A stretch of 64,000 nucleotides of DNA from Neobacillus niacini (GCF_019749295.1 NZ_JACWFG010000016.1:1-64000), one strand, 5' to 3'. Shown: positions 17,527 to 26,739, counted from the stretch's first letter. Made by a program: numbers and translations. Notes: a model not told the origin generated them from the letters alone.

Positions 17527-17565
17527 AAAAAGTGCTGGCGGCGAATTACTCCAGCACTTTTTTTA
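17527..17565 (+). terminator. Intra-operon terminator between xylA and xylB
   Basis: AAAAAGTGCTGG (17527-17538) pairs with CCAGCACTTTTT (17551-17562), 12 perfect base pairs with a T run, only 17 bases before the xylB start. Confidence 0.8.
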
Positions 17566-17581
17566 GAAAAGGATGATAGTG

Positions 17582-19081
17582 ATGAAATATGTAATTGGTG
17601 TTGACCTTGGAACAAGTGCCGTAAAAATCTTACTTGTTAATCAAAATGGTGAAGTTTGTCAGGAAGTTTCCAAATCATATCCACTTATTATAGAAAAATC
17701 AGGCTATAGCGAGCAAAACCCTGAAGAATGGGTAGAAAAAACAACAGCAGGTTTAGCTGAACTCATCCAGCAATTTAACGGGGATATAAGCGATATCGAG
17801 GGCATTAGCTTCTCTGGCCAAATGCACGGTTTAGTTTTACTAGATGAAAACAACGAAGTATTAAGAAACGCAATTTTGTGGAATGACACAAGAACGACAA
17901 AGCAATGTCAGGAAATCTACGATGTTTTCGGCAAAGAGCGGTTATTAGATGTAACTAAAAATCCGGCATTAGAAGGCTTTACTCTGCCAAAAATTCTATG
18001 GGTAAAAGAAAACGAACCTACAACTTTTGATCGTGCCAGTGTGTTTGTGCTTCCGAAAGACTATCTTCGTTACCGCCTTACAGGAAATATTCATATGGAG
18101 TACTCTGATGCAGCGGGAACTTTATTGTTAAACGTTGCAGAACGCGAATGGAGCGGCGAAGTATTAGAGGCATTTGGTCTTTCAGCTGATTTCTGCCCGC
18201 CATTAGTAGAATCTCACGCGTTTGTTGGGAATGTTACGGCTGAATTTGCTCAAAAAACGGGATTATCAGAGGCTGCTAAGGTATTTGCAGGAGGCGCGGA
18301 CAATGCTTGCGGAGCGATTGGTTCCGGGATATTAGCAGAGGGAAAAACGTTAGCAAGTATTGGTACCTCAGGTGTTGTTCTATCTTATGAAGAAAGAAAT
18401 GACCTTGATTTTGAAGGAAAAGTTCACTACTTTAACCATAGCGAAGAAAATACTTACTATACAATGGGTGTGACCTTAGCTGCCGGCTATAGCTTAAGCT
18501 GGTTCAAAGATACCTTTGCAAAAGACGAAGCATTTGATCAGTTATTAGAAGGAATAGAAGAAGTACCTGCTGGCAGCAACGGATTATTGTTTACACCATA
18601 TATTGTCGGTGAAAGAACACCGTATGCGGATTCCACTATTCGCGGCAGCTTTATTGGTGTTGATGCATCGCATGAGCGGAAGCACTTTGCCCGTGCTGTT
18701 CTAGAAGGAATAACGTTCTCTTTAAATGAATCAATTGAGATTTTTAGAAGCAGCGGTAAGAAGATTGATTCGATTATCTCTATCGGCGGCGGTGCGAAAA
18801 ACGACACATGGCTGCAGATGCAAGCGGATATTTTTAATTCAAAAATAGAAAAGCTTACAAGTGAGCAAGGTCCTGGAATGGGTGCAGCTATGTTAGCGGC
18901 ATATGGATGCGGATGGTTTCCTTCCTTAAAAGATTGTGCCGAGCACTTTATTCAGACTGCCAAGGTTTATTATCCAAATAAAGAAAATGTTGAAAAGTAT
19001 GCAAAGCTTTTTAATGTTTATCAACAAGTATACACACAAACAAAGGTGCTCAATGATCAACTAAAGGAATATAGAAAGTAA
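17582..19081 (+). CDS. xylB: Xylulokinase
   Basis: 499 residues, matching B. subtilis XylB in length and sequence. FGGY carbohydrate kinase: phosphate-1 motif VIGVDLGTSAVK at residues 3-14, sugar-binding FSGQMHGLVLLD and LWNDTRT, adenosine-site IGGGAKNDTWLQMQADI. Phosphorylates D-xylulose to xylulose-5-phosphate for the pentose phosphate pathway. ATG 17582 is chosen because MKYVIG aligns with the family and AAGGATG is upstream; an in-frame start at 17573 overlaps that site. No separate promoter is visible, so it depends on read-through from xylA. Confidence 0.96.
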   Translation: MKYVIGVDLGTSAVKILLVNQNGEVCQEVSKSYPLIIEKSGYSEQNPEEWVEKTTAGLAELIQQFNGDISDIEGISFSGQMHGLVLLDENNEVLRNAILWNDTRTTKQCQEIYDVFGKERLLDVTKNPALEGFTLPKILWVKENEPTTFDRASVFVLPKDYLRYRLTGNIHMEYSDAAGTLLLNVAEREWSGEVLEAFGLSADFCPPLVESHAFVGNVTAEFAQKTGLSEAAKVFAGGADNACGAIGSGILAEGKTLASIGTSGVVLSYEERNDLDFEGKVHYFNHSEENTYYTMGVTLAAGYSLSWFKDTFAKDEAFDQLLEGIEEVPAGSNGLLFTPYIVGERTPYADSTIRGSFIGVDASHERKHFARAVLEGITFSLNESIEIFRSSGKKIDSIISIGGGAKNDTWLQMQADIFNSKIEKLTSEQGPGMGAAMLAAYGCGWFPSLKDCAEHFIQTAKVYYPNKENVEKYAKLFNVYQQVYTQTKVLNDQLKEYRK

Positions 19082-19136
19082 TCACGATTATATTGCCAAA
19101 AAGAAAATCAGAGAATGCCAATAAAAATGATAGTAA

Positions 19137-19197
19137 TTAAAGAGCAGAATACCCCTTAGAATACATATGGGCCCAAGGGATATTTTGCTCTCTTTAA
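19137..19197 (+). terminator. Terminator after xylAB
   Basis: Long imperfect stem: AGAGCAGAATACCCCTT (19141-19157) against AAGGGATATTTTGCTCT (19175-19191), flanked by TTAA / CTTTAA. Confidence 0.75.
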
Positions 19198-19258
19198 TAG
19201 TGTCAGAAAAAACTGATAAATTTATTGTAAAACTATTAATTTTTATATATGATTATCG

Positions 19259-19288
19259 TATAATTAGTTTGTTGCCTGTATAAACTAA
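19259..19288 (+). promoter_or_regulatory. XylR operator and -10 of the xynA operon
   Basis: TATAAT at 19259-19264 is followed immediately by a 25-bp operator (19264-19288) with arms TTAGTTT and AAACTAA, the closest match here to the classical B. subtilis xyl operator. The -35 is weak. Confidence 0.78.
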
Positions 19289-19329
19289 CCCGATTGTCCA
19301 AATATTCATAAGGAGATGTATAAAAAATA

Positions 19330-20337
19330 ATGACAACTCAAACTAGTGTGGAAGCCCCATCCTTGCAAAAAAAATATGAAAATATCTTTGACATTGGTGC
19401 AGCAGTTAACCTGAGAACAATTGTGACACAACGAAACTTATTAGCTCAGCATTTTAATAGTATTACAGCAGAGAATGATATGAAATTTGAGAGCTTGCAG
19501 CCAAAAGAAGGTCAATTTACCTTTGAGAAGGCTGACGAATTGGCTGCTTTTGCAAAGGGAAACGGTATGAAGATGCGCGGTCACACACTGATATGGCATA
19601 ATCAGACTCCTGATTGGGTATTTCAAGATGTTAATGGTAAGCAGGTTGATAGAGAAACTCTGTTACAGCGAATGAATAATCATATTAAAGCGGTAATGGA
19701 AAGATATAAAGGGACAATTTTCTGCTGGGATGTTGTAAATGAAGCTGTAACGGATGAGGGACCTGAATTGTATAGATCTACAAAGTGGTTAGAAATCATC
19801 GGTGAGGATTATATCGAAAAGGCGTTTGAGTTTGCCCATGAGGCTGATCCTGAAGCTCTGATTTTTTACAATGATTATAATGAGTCCAACCCACAAAAGC
19901 GTGAAAAGATCTATAAGCTTGTTAAAACATTAGTTGATAAGGGTGTTCCAATTCACGGTGTAGGGCTTCAAGCTCACTGGAATTTAGTTAATCCAAGTCT
20001 TGAGGATATTCGTACAGCAATTGAACGCTATGCAACTCTTGGTCTAAAGCTGCATCTTACAGAGTTGGATGTATCCGTTTTCAATTATGACGATAAGAGG
20101 ACTGACCTAACCGAACCGACTCCTGGAATGTTAGAAATCCAGGCGGAAAGATATCATCAAATATTTCATTTACTTAGAGAATATCAAGACTCTATCACTT
20201 CTGTAACGTTTTGGGGCGCTGCTGATGACTATACTTGGTTAAGTGATTTTCCTGTCAAAGGAAGAAAGAATTGGCCTTTTCTCTTCGACGAAAATCAACA
20301 ACCTAAAGACTCTTTTTGGAAGGTTGTCCAATTTTAA
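19330..20337 (+). CDS. xynA: Intracellular endo-1,4-beta-xylanase, GH10
   Basis: 335 residues, a single GH10 barrel with no signal peptide, like the cytoplasmic IXT6-type xylanases of Geobacillus. Acid/base E138 lies in WDVVNEAV and nucleophile E245 in HLTELDVS; substrate-site KFESLQP and GHTLIWHNQTP are present. It would shorten imported xylo-oligosaccharides and aldouronic acids before XynB and AguA. AAGGAG lies about 13 bases before the ATG, a rather long gap, with no better start. First gene of a XylR-controlled operon with uxuB and a Nif3-like gene. Confidence 0.94.
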   Translation: MTTQTSVEAPSLQKKYENIFDIGAAVNLRTIVTQRNLLAQHFNSITAENDMKFESLQPKEGQFTFEKADELAAFAKGNGMKMRGHTLIWHNQTPDWVFQDVNGKQVDRETLLQRMNNHIKAVMERYKGTIFCWDVVNEAVTDEGPELYRSTKWLEIIGEDYIEKAFEFAHEADPEALIFYNDYNESNPQKREKIYKLVKTLVDKGVPIHGVGLQAHWNLVNPSLEDIRTAIERYATLGLKLHLTELDVSVFNYDDKRTDLTEPTPGMLEIQAERYHQIFHLLREYQDSITSVTFWGAADDYTWLSDFPVKGRKNWPFLFDENQQPKDSFWKVVQF

Positions 20338-20423
20338 TATCAAAATATCAGCAAATATATTTAACAATGGTATGCCAGTTTTGCTGAATATCAATTAAGA
20401 CAACGAGAAGGGAGAATAACAGA

Positions 20424-21269
20424 ATGTTACCGTTGAATTCAAATTTAGAGGGAAAAGTGGCTGTTGTTACAGGCGGCGGTGGAGTTTTATGCGGCTGTAT
20501 GGCCAGAGAACTAGGAAGGCAGGGTATGAAAGTAGCTATTTTAAATCGTACCTATGAGAAGGCTGTAAAGGTAGTAGATGAAATCAAGGCAGCAGGCGGA
20601 GAGGCACTCGCGATCGAATGTGACGTATTAAGTGTTGAAAGTGTGAAGCGAGCGGAGGAAATAGTTTCTGCTGAATATGGCAGCTGTGATGTATTAATCA
20701 ATGGTGCCGGCGGCAATCATCCTAATGGTATCACAACAAAAGAAATCTTTGAAAAAAGCGATCTTACCCGTGACGAGTTAACAACCTTTTTTGATATGAC
20801 GCCTGAGGGATTTGGATTCGTCTTCAATTTAAATTTTATTGGAACACTTATTCCTACACAAATATTTGCGAAAAACATGATTGAAACACAAGGGACTATC
20901 ATTAATATCTCATCCATGAGTGCACCAAGTCCAATGACAAAGGTACCGGCTTATAGCGCAGCGAAATCGGCAATTGAGAATTTTACAAAATGGCTGGCGG
21001 TTCATTTTGCCGAAGCTGGACTGCGTGTGAATGCAATTGCTCCTGGGTTCTTTTTAACAGAACAAAACCGTGCGCTTTTGACAAATCCGGATGGTACAAA
21101 TACAGAAAGAACCAACAAAATTCTAGCAGGCACCCCAATGAGAAGATTAGGTAAACCAGAGGATTTATTAGGCACCTTATTATGGCTTGTTGACAAAGAA
21201 GCAAGTGGATTTGTCACTGGAATAAGTGTCCCAGTGGATGGCGGATTTATGGCTTATTCAGGAGTATAA
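20424..21269 (+). CDS. uxuB: D-mannonate oxidoreductase, SDR family (UxuB/YjmF)
   Basis: 281-residue short-chain dehydrogenase. Cofactor loop TGGGGVLCG at 16-24, NGAGG at 93-97, catalytic Y177 and K181 (YSAAKSA), and the GGNHPNG and FFDMTPEGF stretches characteristic of the YjmF group. It interconverts fructuronate and mannonate with NAD(H) in glucuronate catabolism. It lies 87 bases after the xylanase gene and 48 before the Nif3-like gene, in one operon. Its partner UxuA is in another XylR-linked operon at 26.9 kb; the isomerase UxaC is not in the window. Confidence 0.9.
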   Translation: MLPLNSNLEGKVAVVTGGGGVLCGCMARELGRQGMKVAILNRTYEKAVKVVDEIKAAGGEALAIECDVLSVESVKRAEEIVSAEYGSCDVLINGAGGNHPNGITTKEIFEKSDLTRDELTTFFDMTPEGFGFVFNLNFIGTLIPTQIFAKNMIETQGTIINISSMSAPSPMTKVPAYSAAKSAIENFTKWLAVHFAEAGLRVNAIAPGFFLTEQNRALLTNPDGTNTERTNKILAGTPMRRLGKPEDLLGTLLWLVDKEASGFVTGISVPVDGGFMAYSGV

Positions 21270-21317
21270 TAATTTGATTAACATTTTTGTTATTCCAGTG
21301 AAAGGGTGAAAATCATC

Positions 21318-22112
21318 ATGCCATTAACGGTTCAGAATGTCATTGATAAATTAATGGAGCCGATTGACAGTATTCCAAACACTGTTGATACCCTTTTGTC
21401 CGGTAATCCAGATACAGAAGTGAAAGGGATAGTCACTGCATTTATGGCTACACAGCAGGTAATTGAACAAGCAATATCCTTGGGAGCTAACCTGCTAATA
21501 ACCCATGAGGGAATATACTTTAGTCATCATGACAATAGAAAATCCTTGGAAGATAATCGGATTTATAATGAGAAAAGCAAGCTAATTAATGATTCTGGCC
21601 TGGCAATCTTCCGTTTTCATGATTATTGGCACAGGTATAAACCAGATGGCATAATGGCTGGATTGATTCAAAAGCTTAAGTGGCAATCGTACGTTGAAGA
21701 AAATCAGCCGGCAGCAGCCATTCTAACCATTCCTCAAATGACAGTAGGAGAAATTTCCGCGTATATAAAAGAAATGTTAGGGATTCAATATTTACGCTTT
21801 TCAGGAGATTTATCGATGAATTGTAAGCGTATCGGACTCTTGGCTGGTTATAGAGGCGGGGGAAGCTTATGTATCCCGCTTTATGAAAAGGAAGATTTAG
21901 ACCTGATTATTTATGGTGAAGGACCAGAATGGGAAACTCCTGAATATGTAAGAGATGCTAATTATCAGGGTAAGAAGAAGAACCTAATCGTTCTTGGACA
22001 TGCAGAAAGTGAAGAACCTGGAATGAACTACTTAGCAGGTTGGATAAAAACAATCTTCCCGATTATTCCAACCCATTTTATACCGATAGAGCAAGCTTTA
22101 AAGGTAATATAA
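21318..22112 (+). CDS. Divergent Nif3-family (DUF34) putative dinuclear-metal protein
   Basis: 264 residues related to the YbgI/YqfO/Nif3 family, whose members form toroidal hexamers with two metals per site; function in most cases unknown. The first metal motif is altered: LLITHEGIYFSHHDN where the family normally has HHP. The C-terminal ligand motif is kept (VLGHAESEEPGM, about 240-252). The N-terminal DNVGL motif is also replaced (NTVDTLLSGN). ATG 21318 is favoured over GTG 21306, which overlaps the AAAGGGTG site. Co-transcription with a GH10 xylanase and uxuB suggests a role in sugar or sugar-acid metabolism rather than the housekeeping Nif3 role. Confidence 0.75.
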   Translation: MPLTVQNVIDKLMEPIDSIPNTVDTLLSGNPDTEVKGIVTAFMATQQVIEQAISLGANLLITHEGIYFSHHDNRKSLEDNRIYNEKSKLINDSGLAIFRFHDYWHRYKPDGIMAGLIQKLKWQSYVEENQPAAAILTIPQMTVGEISAYIKEMLGIQYLRFSGDLSMNCKRIGLLAGYRGGGSLCIPLYEKEDLDLIIYGEGPEWETPEYVRDANYQGKKKNLIVLGHAESEEPGMNYLAGWIKTIFPIIPTHFIPIEQALKVI

Positions 22113-22142
22113 GCGAAAAAAATATATTAATAATTATTCATC

Positions 22143-22156
22143 TGGAACCGCTTGCA
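22143..22156 (+). promoter_or_regulatory. cre site (CcpA) at the aldouronate ABC promoter
   Basis: TGGAACCGCTTGCA fits the core TGNAANCGNWNNCW fully. It overlaps the -35 TTGCAA of the promoter at 22152-22179, so CcpA binding would block initiation. Confidence 0.65.
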
Positions 22157-22179
22157 AAAGTCGAAATATGTGGTAAAAT
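22152..22179 (+). promoter_or_regulatory. Sigma-A promoter of the aldouronate ABC operon
   Basis: TTGCAA (22152-22157), 16 bases, TAAAAT (22174-22179), flanked by a cre site and a XylR operator. Confidence 0.6.
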
Positions 22180-22189
22180 CTATTTAAAC

Positions 22190-22218
22190 TTAGTTTATTC
22201 ATTCTACAAACAAACTAA
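22190..22218 (+). promoter_or_regulatory. XylR-type operator before the aldouronate ABC operon
   Basis: Outer arms TTAGTTT (22190-22196) and AAACTAA (22212-22218), inner TTTATTC ... ACAAAC as at xylA. The arms are four bases farther apart than at xynA, but the 18-base inner core (TTTATTCATTCTACAAAC) has the same length. It starts about 10 bases after the -10. Confidence 0.7.
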
Positions 22219-22272
22219 AATTGGTAAGTATACTAAATTAATTAATGATTGAAACCTTTAGGGGGGAATCGT

Positions 22273-23244
22273 ATGAAACCAGCGGTTCAGGTACAGAAAA
22301 CAGCACAAAATATCGTGCTGCCGGACCTAAACGTCAACAAGCGAACTAAAGTTCTTGCATTACTGAAAAAAGATTGGCAGCTTTATTCATTACTTGTTTT
22401 ACCGATTATTTACCTGCTAGTTTTTAAATATCTCCCAATGCTGGGGAATATTATCGCCTTTAGAAGATTTATTCCAGGCGGAAGTATTTTTGGAGAGGAA
22501 TGGGTAGGGTTACAATACATTCAAATGTTTATTAATGACCCAACCTTTTGGCATGTATTTAAGAATACTCTTATGATTAGTAGTTTGACATTGCTATTTT
22601 GTTTTCCAGCACCAATAATCTTTGCATTGTTATTAAATGAATTAACATCGAAAAAATTCAAAAAATTCGTACAAACAGTTTCTTATTTACCTCATTTCCT
22701 GTCGATGGTCATTATAGCGGGAATGGTTCTGCAAATTACAGCAGGGAATGGACCCATCAATGCCCTAATCACAGCACTAGGTGGAGAGCCGATCTACTTT
22801 ATGCAGGAAGCTAGTTGGTTTAGAGGCATCTATGTTACATCGGAAATGTGGCAGGGAATGGGATGGGGAGCGATCCTTTATCTTGCTGCCTTAACAAATA
22901 TCGATGAATCACTATATGAAGCAGCAAAAATTGATGGAGCAAACAGATGGAAGCAGACCATACATATTACGATTCCAGGTATCCTTCCGACAATTGTTAC
23001 ATTACTTGTACTAAATATCGGTTCCTTAATGGCTGTTGGATTTGAAAAGGTATTGCTTTTATACAATCCATTAAACTATGAAACAGCTGACGTAATTTCT
23101 ACTTATCTATATCGTATCGGTTTAGAATCTAGTAACTTTAGCTATGCTACCGCGATCGGATTGTTTGAAGCATTGATTGGTTTAACATTGGTTTTATCAG
23201 CTAATGCAATTTCTAGAAAACTTACCGATAGCAGTTTGTGGTAA
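22273..23244 (+). CDS. lplB: ABC transporter permease, LplB-like (aldouronate/oligosaccharide import)
   Basis: 323 residues, about six membrane helices, binding-protein-dependent permease domain with the EAA loop LYEAAKIDGANRWKQTIHITIPG (key residues EAA...G). Closest in type to LplB/YtcP permeases; in Geobacillus and Paenibacillus such a set (AguEFG-like) imports methylglucuronoxylotetraose. ATG 22273 follows GGGGGGAA; an upstream in-frame start lacks a site. First of three genes (permease, permease, lipoprotein). No ATPase gene is linked, so a shared MsmX-type ATPase elsewhere is likely. Confidence 0.88.
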   Translation: MKPAVQVQKTAQNIVLPDLNVNKRTKVLALLKKDWQLYSLLVLPIIYLLVFKYLPMLGNIIAFRRFIPGGSIFGEEWVGLQYIQMFINDPTFWHVFKNTLMISSLTLLFCFPAPIIFALLLNELTSKKFKKFVQTVSYLPHFLSMVIIAGMVLQITAGNGPINALITALGGEPIYFMQEASWFRGIYVTSEMWQGMGWGAILYLAALTNIDESLYEAAKIDGANRWKQTIHITIPGILPTIVTLLVLNIGSLMAVGFEKVLLLYNPLNYETADVISTYLYRIGLESSNFSYATAIGLFEALIGLTLVLSANAISRKLTDSSLW

Positions 23245-23257
23245 AGGAGGGGCAACA

Positions 23258-24130
23258 ATGAAGGAATCCGTACAATACAAAATTTTTAAAGTCATTAACG
23301 TGCTTATACTGTTACTCGTTGTCTATGTGACCTTATTTCCATTCTTAAATGTTGTCGCACAGTCCTTTAGTGGTGAAGCTCAAATTAATGCAGGTAAGGT
23401 AGGTCTCATACCACAAGGATTTAATATTGAAACCTATCAAACTGTTTTGAAAGACCAACAATTCTGGGTCAGCTATAAAAATACTGTTCTTTATACCGTA
23501 GTTGCAACCACCATTTCAATGGTGATGACCACTATGTTTGCTTATGCACTATCAAAAAAACGTCTGGCTGGGCGTCAGTTTTTTACAAAATTCGCCGTTT
23601 TCACCATGTTTTTTTCAGGGGGACTTATCCCAAACTACATCCTCATTCAACAGCTTGGCTGGGGAAACACAATTTGGGCAGTAGTTGTTCCAGGAGCGAT
23701 TAGTGTATTTAATATGTTGATTATGAAATCCTTCTTTGAGAACATTCCGGAAGAGTTGGAAGAAGCTGCTTCTATTGATGGGTCAAGTACTTATGGTACT
23801 CTCTTTAAAATAATTCTGCCTCTATCCAAGCCTATCTTAGCAACAATGGTCTTGTTTTATGCAGTAGGTAATTGGAACTCTTGGTTTAGCGCCTTCCTAT
23901 ATTTTGATCAAAAGGAATTATTCCCTGTTACCCTCTACTTAAGAAATTTAATTAAAGGGGCAACCGCTGGATTATCGACTGGTGCAACAAGTGCGGATAA
24001 CTTAACACAGATAGCCGCAAATATTAAATCAGTTACCATGGTATTAACTGTTTTACCAATCATTATGGTTTATCCATTCATTCAAAAGTACTTTGTTAGC
24101 GGTATCATGTTAGGTTCGGTAAAACAATAA
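23258..24130 (+). CDS. ytcP: ABC transporter permease, YtcP-like
   Basis: 290 residues with six membrane helices and the EAA loop LEEAASIDGSSTYGTLFKIILPLS; C-terminus FVSGIMLGSVKQ is typical of YtcP/LplC permeases. ATG 23258 has AAAGGAGG 7 bases upstream and begins 13 bases after the lplB-like stop. It forms the membrane channel together with that permease. Confidence 0.88.
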   Translation: MKESVQYKIFKVINVLILLLVVYVTLFPFLNVVAQSFSGEAQINAGKVGLIPQGFNIETYQTVLKDQQFWVSYKNTVLYTVVATTISMVMTTMFAYALSKKRLAGRQFFTKFAVFTMFFSGGLIPNYILIQQLGWGNTIWAVVVPGAISVFNMLIMKSFFENIPEELEEAASIDGSSTYGTLFKIILPLSKPILATMVLFYAVGNWNSWFSAFLYFDQKELFPVTLYLRNLIKGATAGLSTGATSADNLTQIAANIKSVTMVLTVLPIIMVYPFIQKYFVSGIMLGSVKQ

Positions 24131-24200
24131 ATTGGGTGACACTTATTGAAGAAATAAGTTCATTATAAAAAGTTGCAAAGATAAAAGGGAGGACAAACAA

Positions 24201-25826
24201 ATGTCAAAAGGCAATAAAAAGCTTTTCTTGCTAATAGCAATCATTACATTGCTTGGTTCGCTGCTAGCAGCATGCAGTGGTTCGAAGGAATCATCAACAG
24301 AAGTTCCTAAGAGCAAAGCTGCCGTGGATGATTATAAAGTTGGCTCTACATTTAAAGCGAAAGAACCGCTATCATTCTCATTTCTTTATAGCGATCATCC
24401 AAACTATCCGTTGAAAAAAGATTGGCTATTATTTGAGGAAATTAAGAAAAGAACTAATATTACTTTAGAACCAACTATTGTTCCTATGAGTGACTATGAG
24501 CAAAAGAGAAGCTTGTTAATGAGCTCTGGTAATGCTCCGCTTATCATTCCTAAGACTTACCCAGGTCAAGAAGCTGCATTTGTTTCTTCAGGTGTAATTC
24601 TTCCTGTAAGTGATTACATTGATAAAATGCCTCACTTCAAAGACTTTGTTGAAAAAAATAATTTACAACCAGACTTAGAAACTTTAAAGCAAGAGGACGG
24701 CAAATTCTACGTACTTCCAGGTATGCATGAAAATATTTGGCCAGATTATTCTTTTGCAGTACGTACTGATATTTTTGAAAAGAATAACATTGCTATTCCA
24801 ACAACTTTGGCAGAGTTTAAAGATGCATTAAAGAAATTAAAAGAAATCTACCCAGATGTTACTCCTTACTCTGATCGCTGGCAGATGAAGGCTACAATGA
24901 ATTTCTTAGCAGCTGGATTTGGAACAAAAGCAGGATGGGGCTACAATGGAGTAACTTTTGATGAGAAGAAAGATGAATTTGTTTATACTGGCGCAATGGA
25001 TGGGTACAAAGATATGGTTACCTACTTTAGCGAATTAGTAGAAGAAGGTTTACTAGATAAAGAGAGTCTTACTCAAGATGACCAACAAGCTATTACTAAA
25101 TTCGTTACAGGTAAATCATTTGTGATTGGAACAAATGCTCAAGAGATTATCAGCATGCGTAAAACAATGGATACAAACCTAGGTGCAGGTAATTTCAAAG
25201 TCCAAAAAATTACAGTTCCTGGTGGACCTGCTGGTCAATTTATGGCTGGTTCTAGATTAGAAAACGGTATGATGATTTCGTCTAAGGCGAAAGAAGATCC
25301 AAACTTTGAAGCAATGCTGCAATTTATTGATTGGTTATGGTACAGCCCAGAAGGTAAAGAACTTACAAAATGGGGCGTTGAAGGCGTAACTTATACAAAA
25401 GATGCAAATGGCAAGCGTACATTAACTGAAGATGTAAACTACGTTGGATTAAATCCAGCTGGTACAAAGGCTCTTAATGTAGATTACGGATTCTCTGGCG
25501 GCGTATTCTCTTACGGCGGAAATACAGAATTACTTCAATCAATGTTTAGTGAAGAAGAACTAGTATTCCAAAAGGCTATGGCAGAAGTCAAAGAACCAGT
25601 GAAAACTGAACCTCCATATCCATTAAGTTCAGTTGACCGTGAGCAAGCAACACTATTAAGCACACCATTAAAAGACCTTACAGACCAAAATACATTACAA
25701 TTTATCTCTGGTACACGTCCAATTTCTGAGTGGAATAAGCACGTGGAAGAGTTAAAAGCAAAAGGTATGGATAAGTACCTAGATTTAGTAAACAAATCTT
25801 ATAAAGAATTCAAGAAAAACAAATAA
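24201..25826 (+). CDS. lplA: Extracellular solute-binding lipoprotein, LplA-like
   Basis: 541 residues. A lipoprotein signal peptide ends at lipobox LLAAC, with C25 as lipidated cysteine. The size and the DYEQKRSLLMSSGNAPLIIP region fit the large LplA-type binding proteins (about 500-560) rather than the 430-residue MalE type. It should capture acidic xylan fragments at the outer membrane face for the two permeases upstream. RBS GGGAGG lies 9 bases before the ATG. Two consecutive terminators follow. Confidence 0.9.
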   Translation: MSKGNKKLFLLIAIITLLGSLLAACSGSKESSTEVPKSKAAVDDYKVGSTFKAKEPLSFSFLYSDHPNYPLKKDWLLFEEIKKRTNITLEPTIVPMSDYEQKRSLLMSSGNAPLIIPKTYPGQEAAFVSSGVILPVSDYIDKMPHFKDFVEKNNLQPDLETLKQEDGKFYVLPGMHENIWPDYSFAVRTDIFEKNNIAIPTTLAEFKDALKKLKEIYPDVTPYSDRWQMKATMNFLAAGFGTKAGWGYNGVTFDEKKDEFVYTGAMDGYKDMVTYFSELVEEGLLDKESLTQDDQQAITKFVTGKSFVIGTNAQEIISMRKTMDTNLGAGNFKVQKITVPGGPAGQFMAGSRLENGMMISSKAKEDPNFEAMLQFIDWLWYSPEGKELTKWGVEGVTYTKDANGKRTLTEDVNYVGLNPAGTKALNVDYGFSGGVFSYGGNTELLQSMFSEEELVFQKAMAEVKEPVKTEPPYPLSSVDREQATLLSTPLKDLTDQNTLQFISGTRPISEWNKHVEELKAKGMDKYLDLVNKSYKEFKKNK

Positions 25827-25851
25827 AACAAGTATAAAAGTATATGAGAAA

Positions 25852-25963
25852 CTGCCTGTAATTTATCTTTAGTAATTGCAGGCAGCCTCATTTATTATTT
25901 GAAGATTTTATATTTATGGTTGTGGAGAGAAAGGTGACTTCTCACGTTCACAGCCATTTTTTA
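25852..25963 (+). terminator. Tandem terminators after the aldouronate ABC operon
   Basis: First hairpin CTGCCTG (25852-25858) / CAGGCAG (25879-25885); second ATGGTTGTG (25916-25924) / CACAGCCAT (25949-25957, one G-T pair) followed by TTTTTT. Confidence 0.75.
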
Positions 25964-26043
25964 TTATTGTTCCTTTAACGCAATGAGTAATCCCTAGCAA
26001 GCAAAGCCTATTTACTAAATAATGATGATGGGGAGAATATTTT

Positions 26044-26739
26044 ATGAAAACAAGACAATTTGGAGAAGGACTTTTATTTTCCTTAACAAGTCATATTTAT
26101 TGGCTGATCATGACGAATATTTATTTCATCTTATGTAATGGACTATTTCTATTCTTTTTTATGACGTTAGAGCCTAGTTTCTCAAATATTACAATTTATT
26201 TTTTAGCCCTTATTCCGACAGGACCTTCCATTTCAGCTCTGTTTTATTCAATTGGAAAATTAATTCGTGAAAAGGATCTTTCTCCTTTACGGGATTTTTT
26301 TCATGGATATAAAATAAATTTTAAGGATACCATGAAATTTTGGCTGCCGCTGCTAATAGTACTTTACATTCTTTTTGTTGATTTACAATATTTTAATTCA
26401 AACTCAACTACAATCAACGATATTTTATCGGTACTATTTTCAATTGCCATTATATTAATGATCGTTCTTGTAATGTATGCATTTCTGATAAATGCTGGTT
26501 TTACTTTCAGATTAAAAGATATCTGGAAACTATCCGTTTATTATAGCTTTACGAAGCTAAAGATTACTTTTGGGAACATTGGGATTGTAATTATTCTATT
26601 ATTCTTGTCATCTATTGTTTCTGATTTCTTAATCGTTTTTGCAGCAAGTCTTGTATGTTATTTATTCATGCTAAATAGTAAAGAAGTGATTGAACATATT
26701 AAAATAAATTTTACTGATTCACAAGAAAACGCAGGTTAA
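26044..26739 (+). CDS. YesL-family (DUF624) membrane protein
   Basis: 231 residues, about five hydrophobic segments; the ALIPTGPSISALFYSIGKLIREKD stretch is the family hallmark. YesL-type proteins accompany carbohydrate ABC transporters in Firmicutes, function unknown. It lies between the aldouronate ABC terminators and the uxuA-aguA operon with GGGGAG before its ATG. A second copy is at 36.5 kb. A hairpin follows it, so it seems to be transcribed alone; I see no XylR site in front. Confidence 0.82.
   Translation: MKTRQFGEGLLFSLTSHIYWLIMTNIYFILCNGLFLFFFMTLEPSFSNITIYFLALIPTGPSISALFYSIGKLIREKDLSPLRDFFHGYKINFKDTMKFWLPLLIVLYILFVDLQYFNSNSTTINDILSVLFSIAIILMIVLVMYAFLINAGFTFRLKDIWKLSVYYSFTKLKITFGNIGIVIILLFLSSIVSDFLIVFAASLVCYLFMLNSKEVIEHIKINFTDSQENAG

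Noticed and set aside
22040..22252. 70-codon open frame overlapping the nif3-like end and the ABC promoter
   Set aside because: No ribosome binding site; it runs through the operator and -10 region of the next operon.
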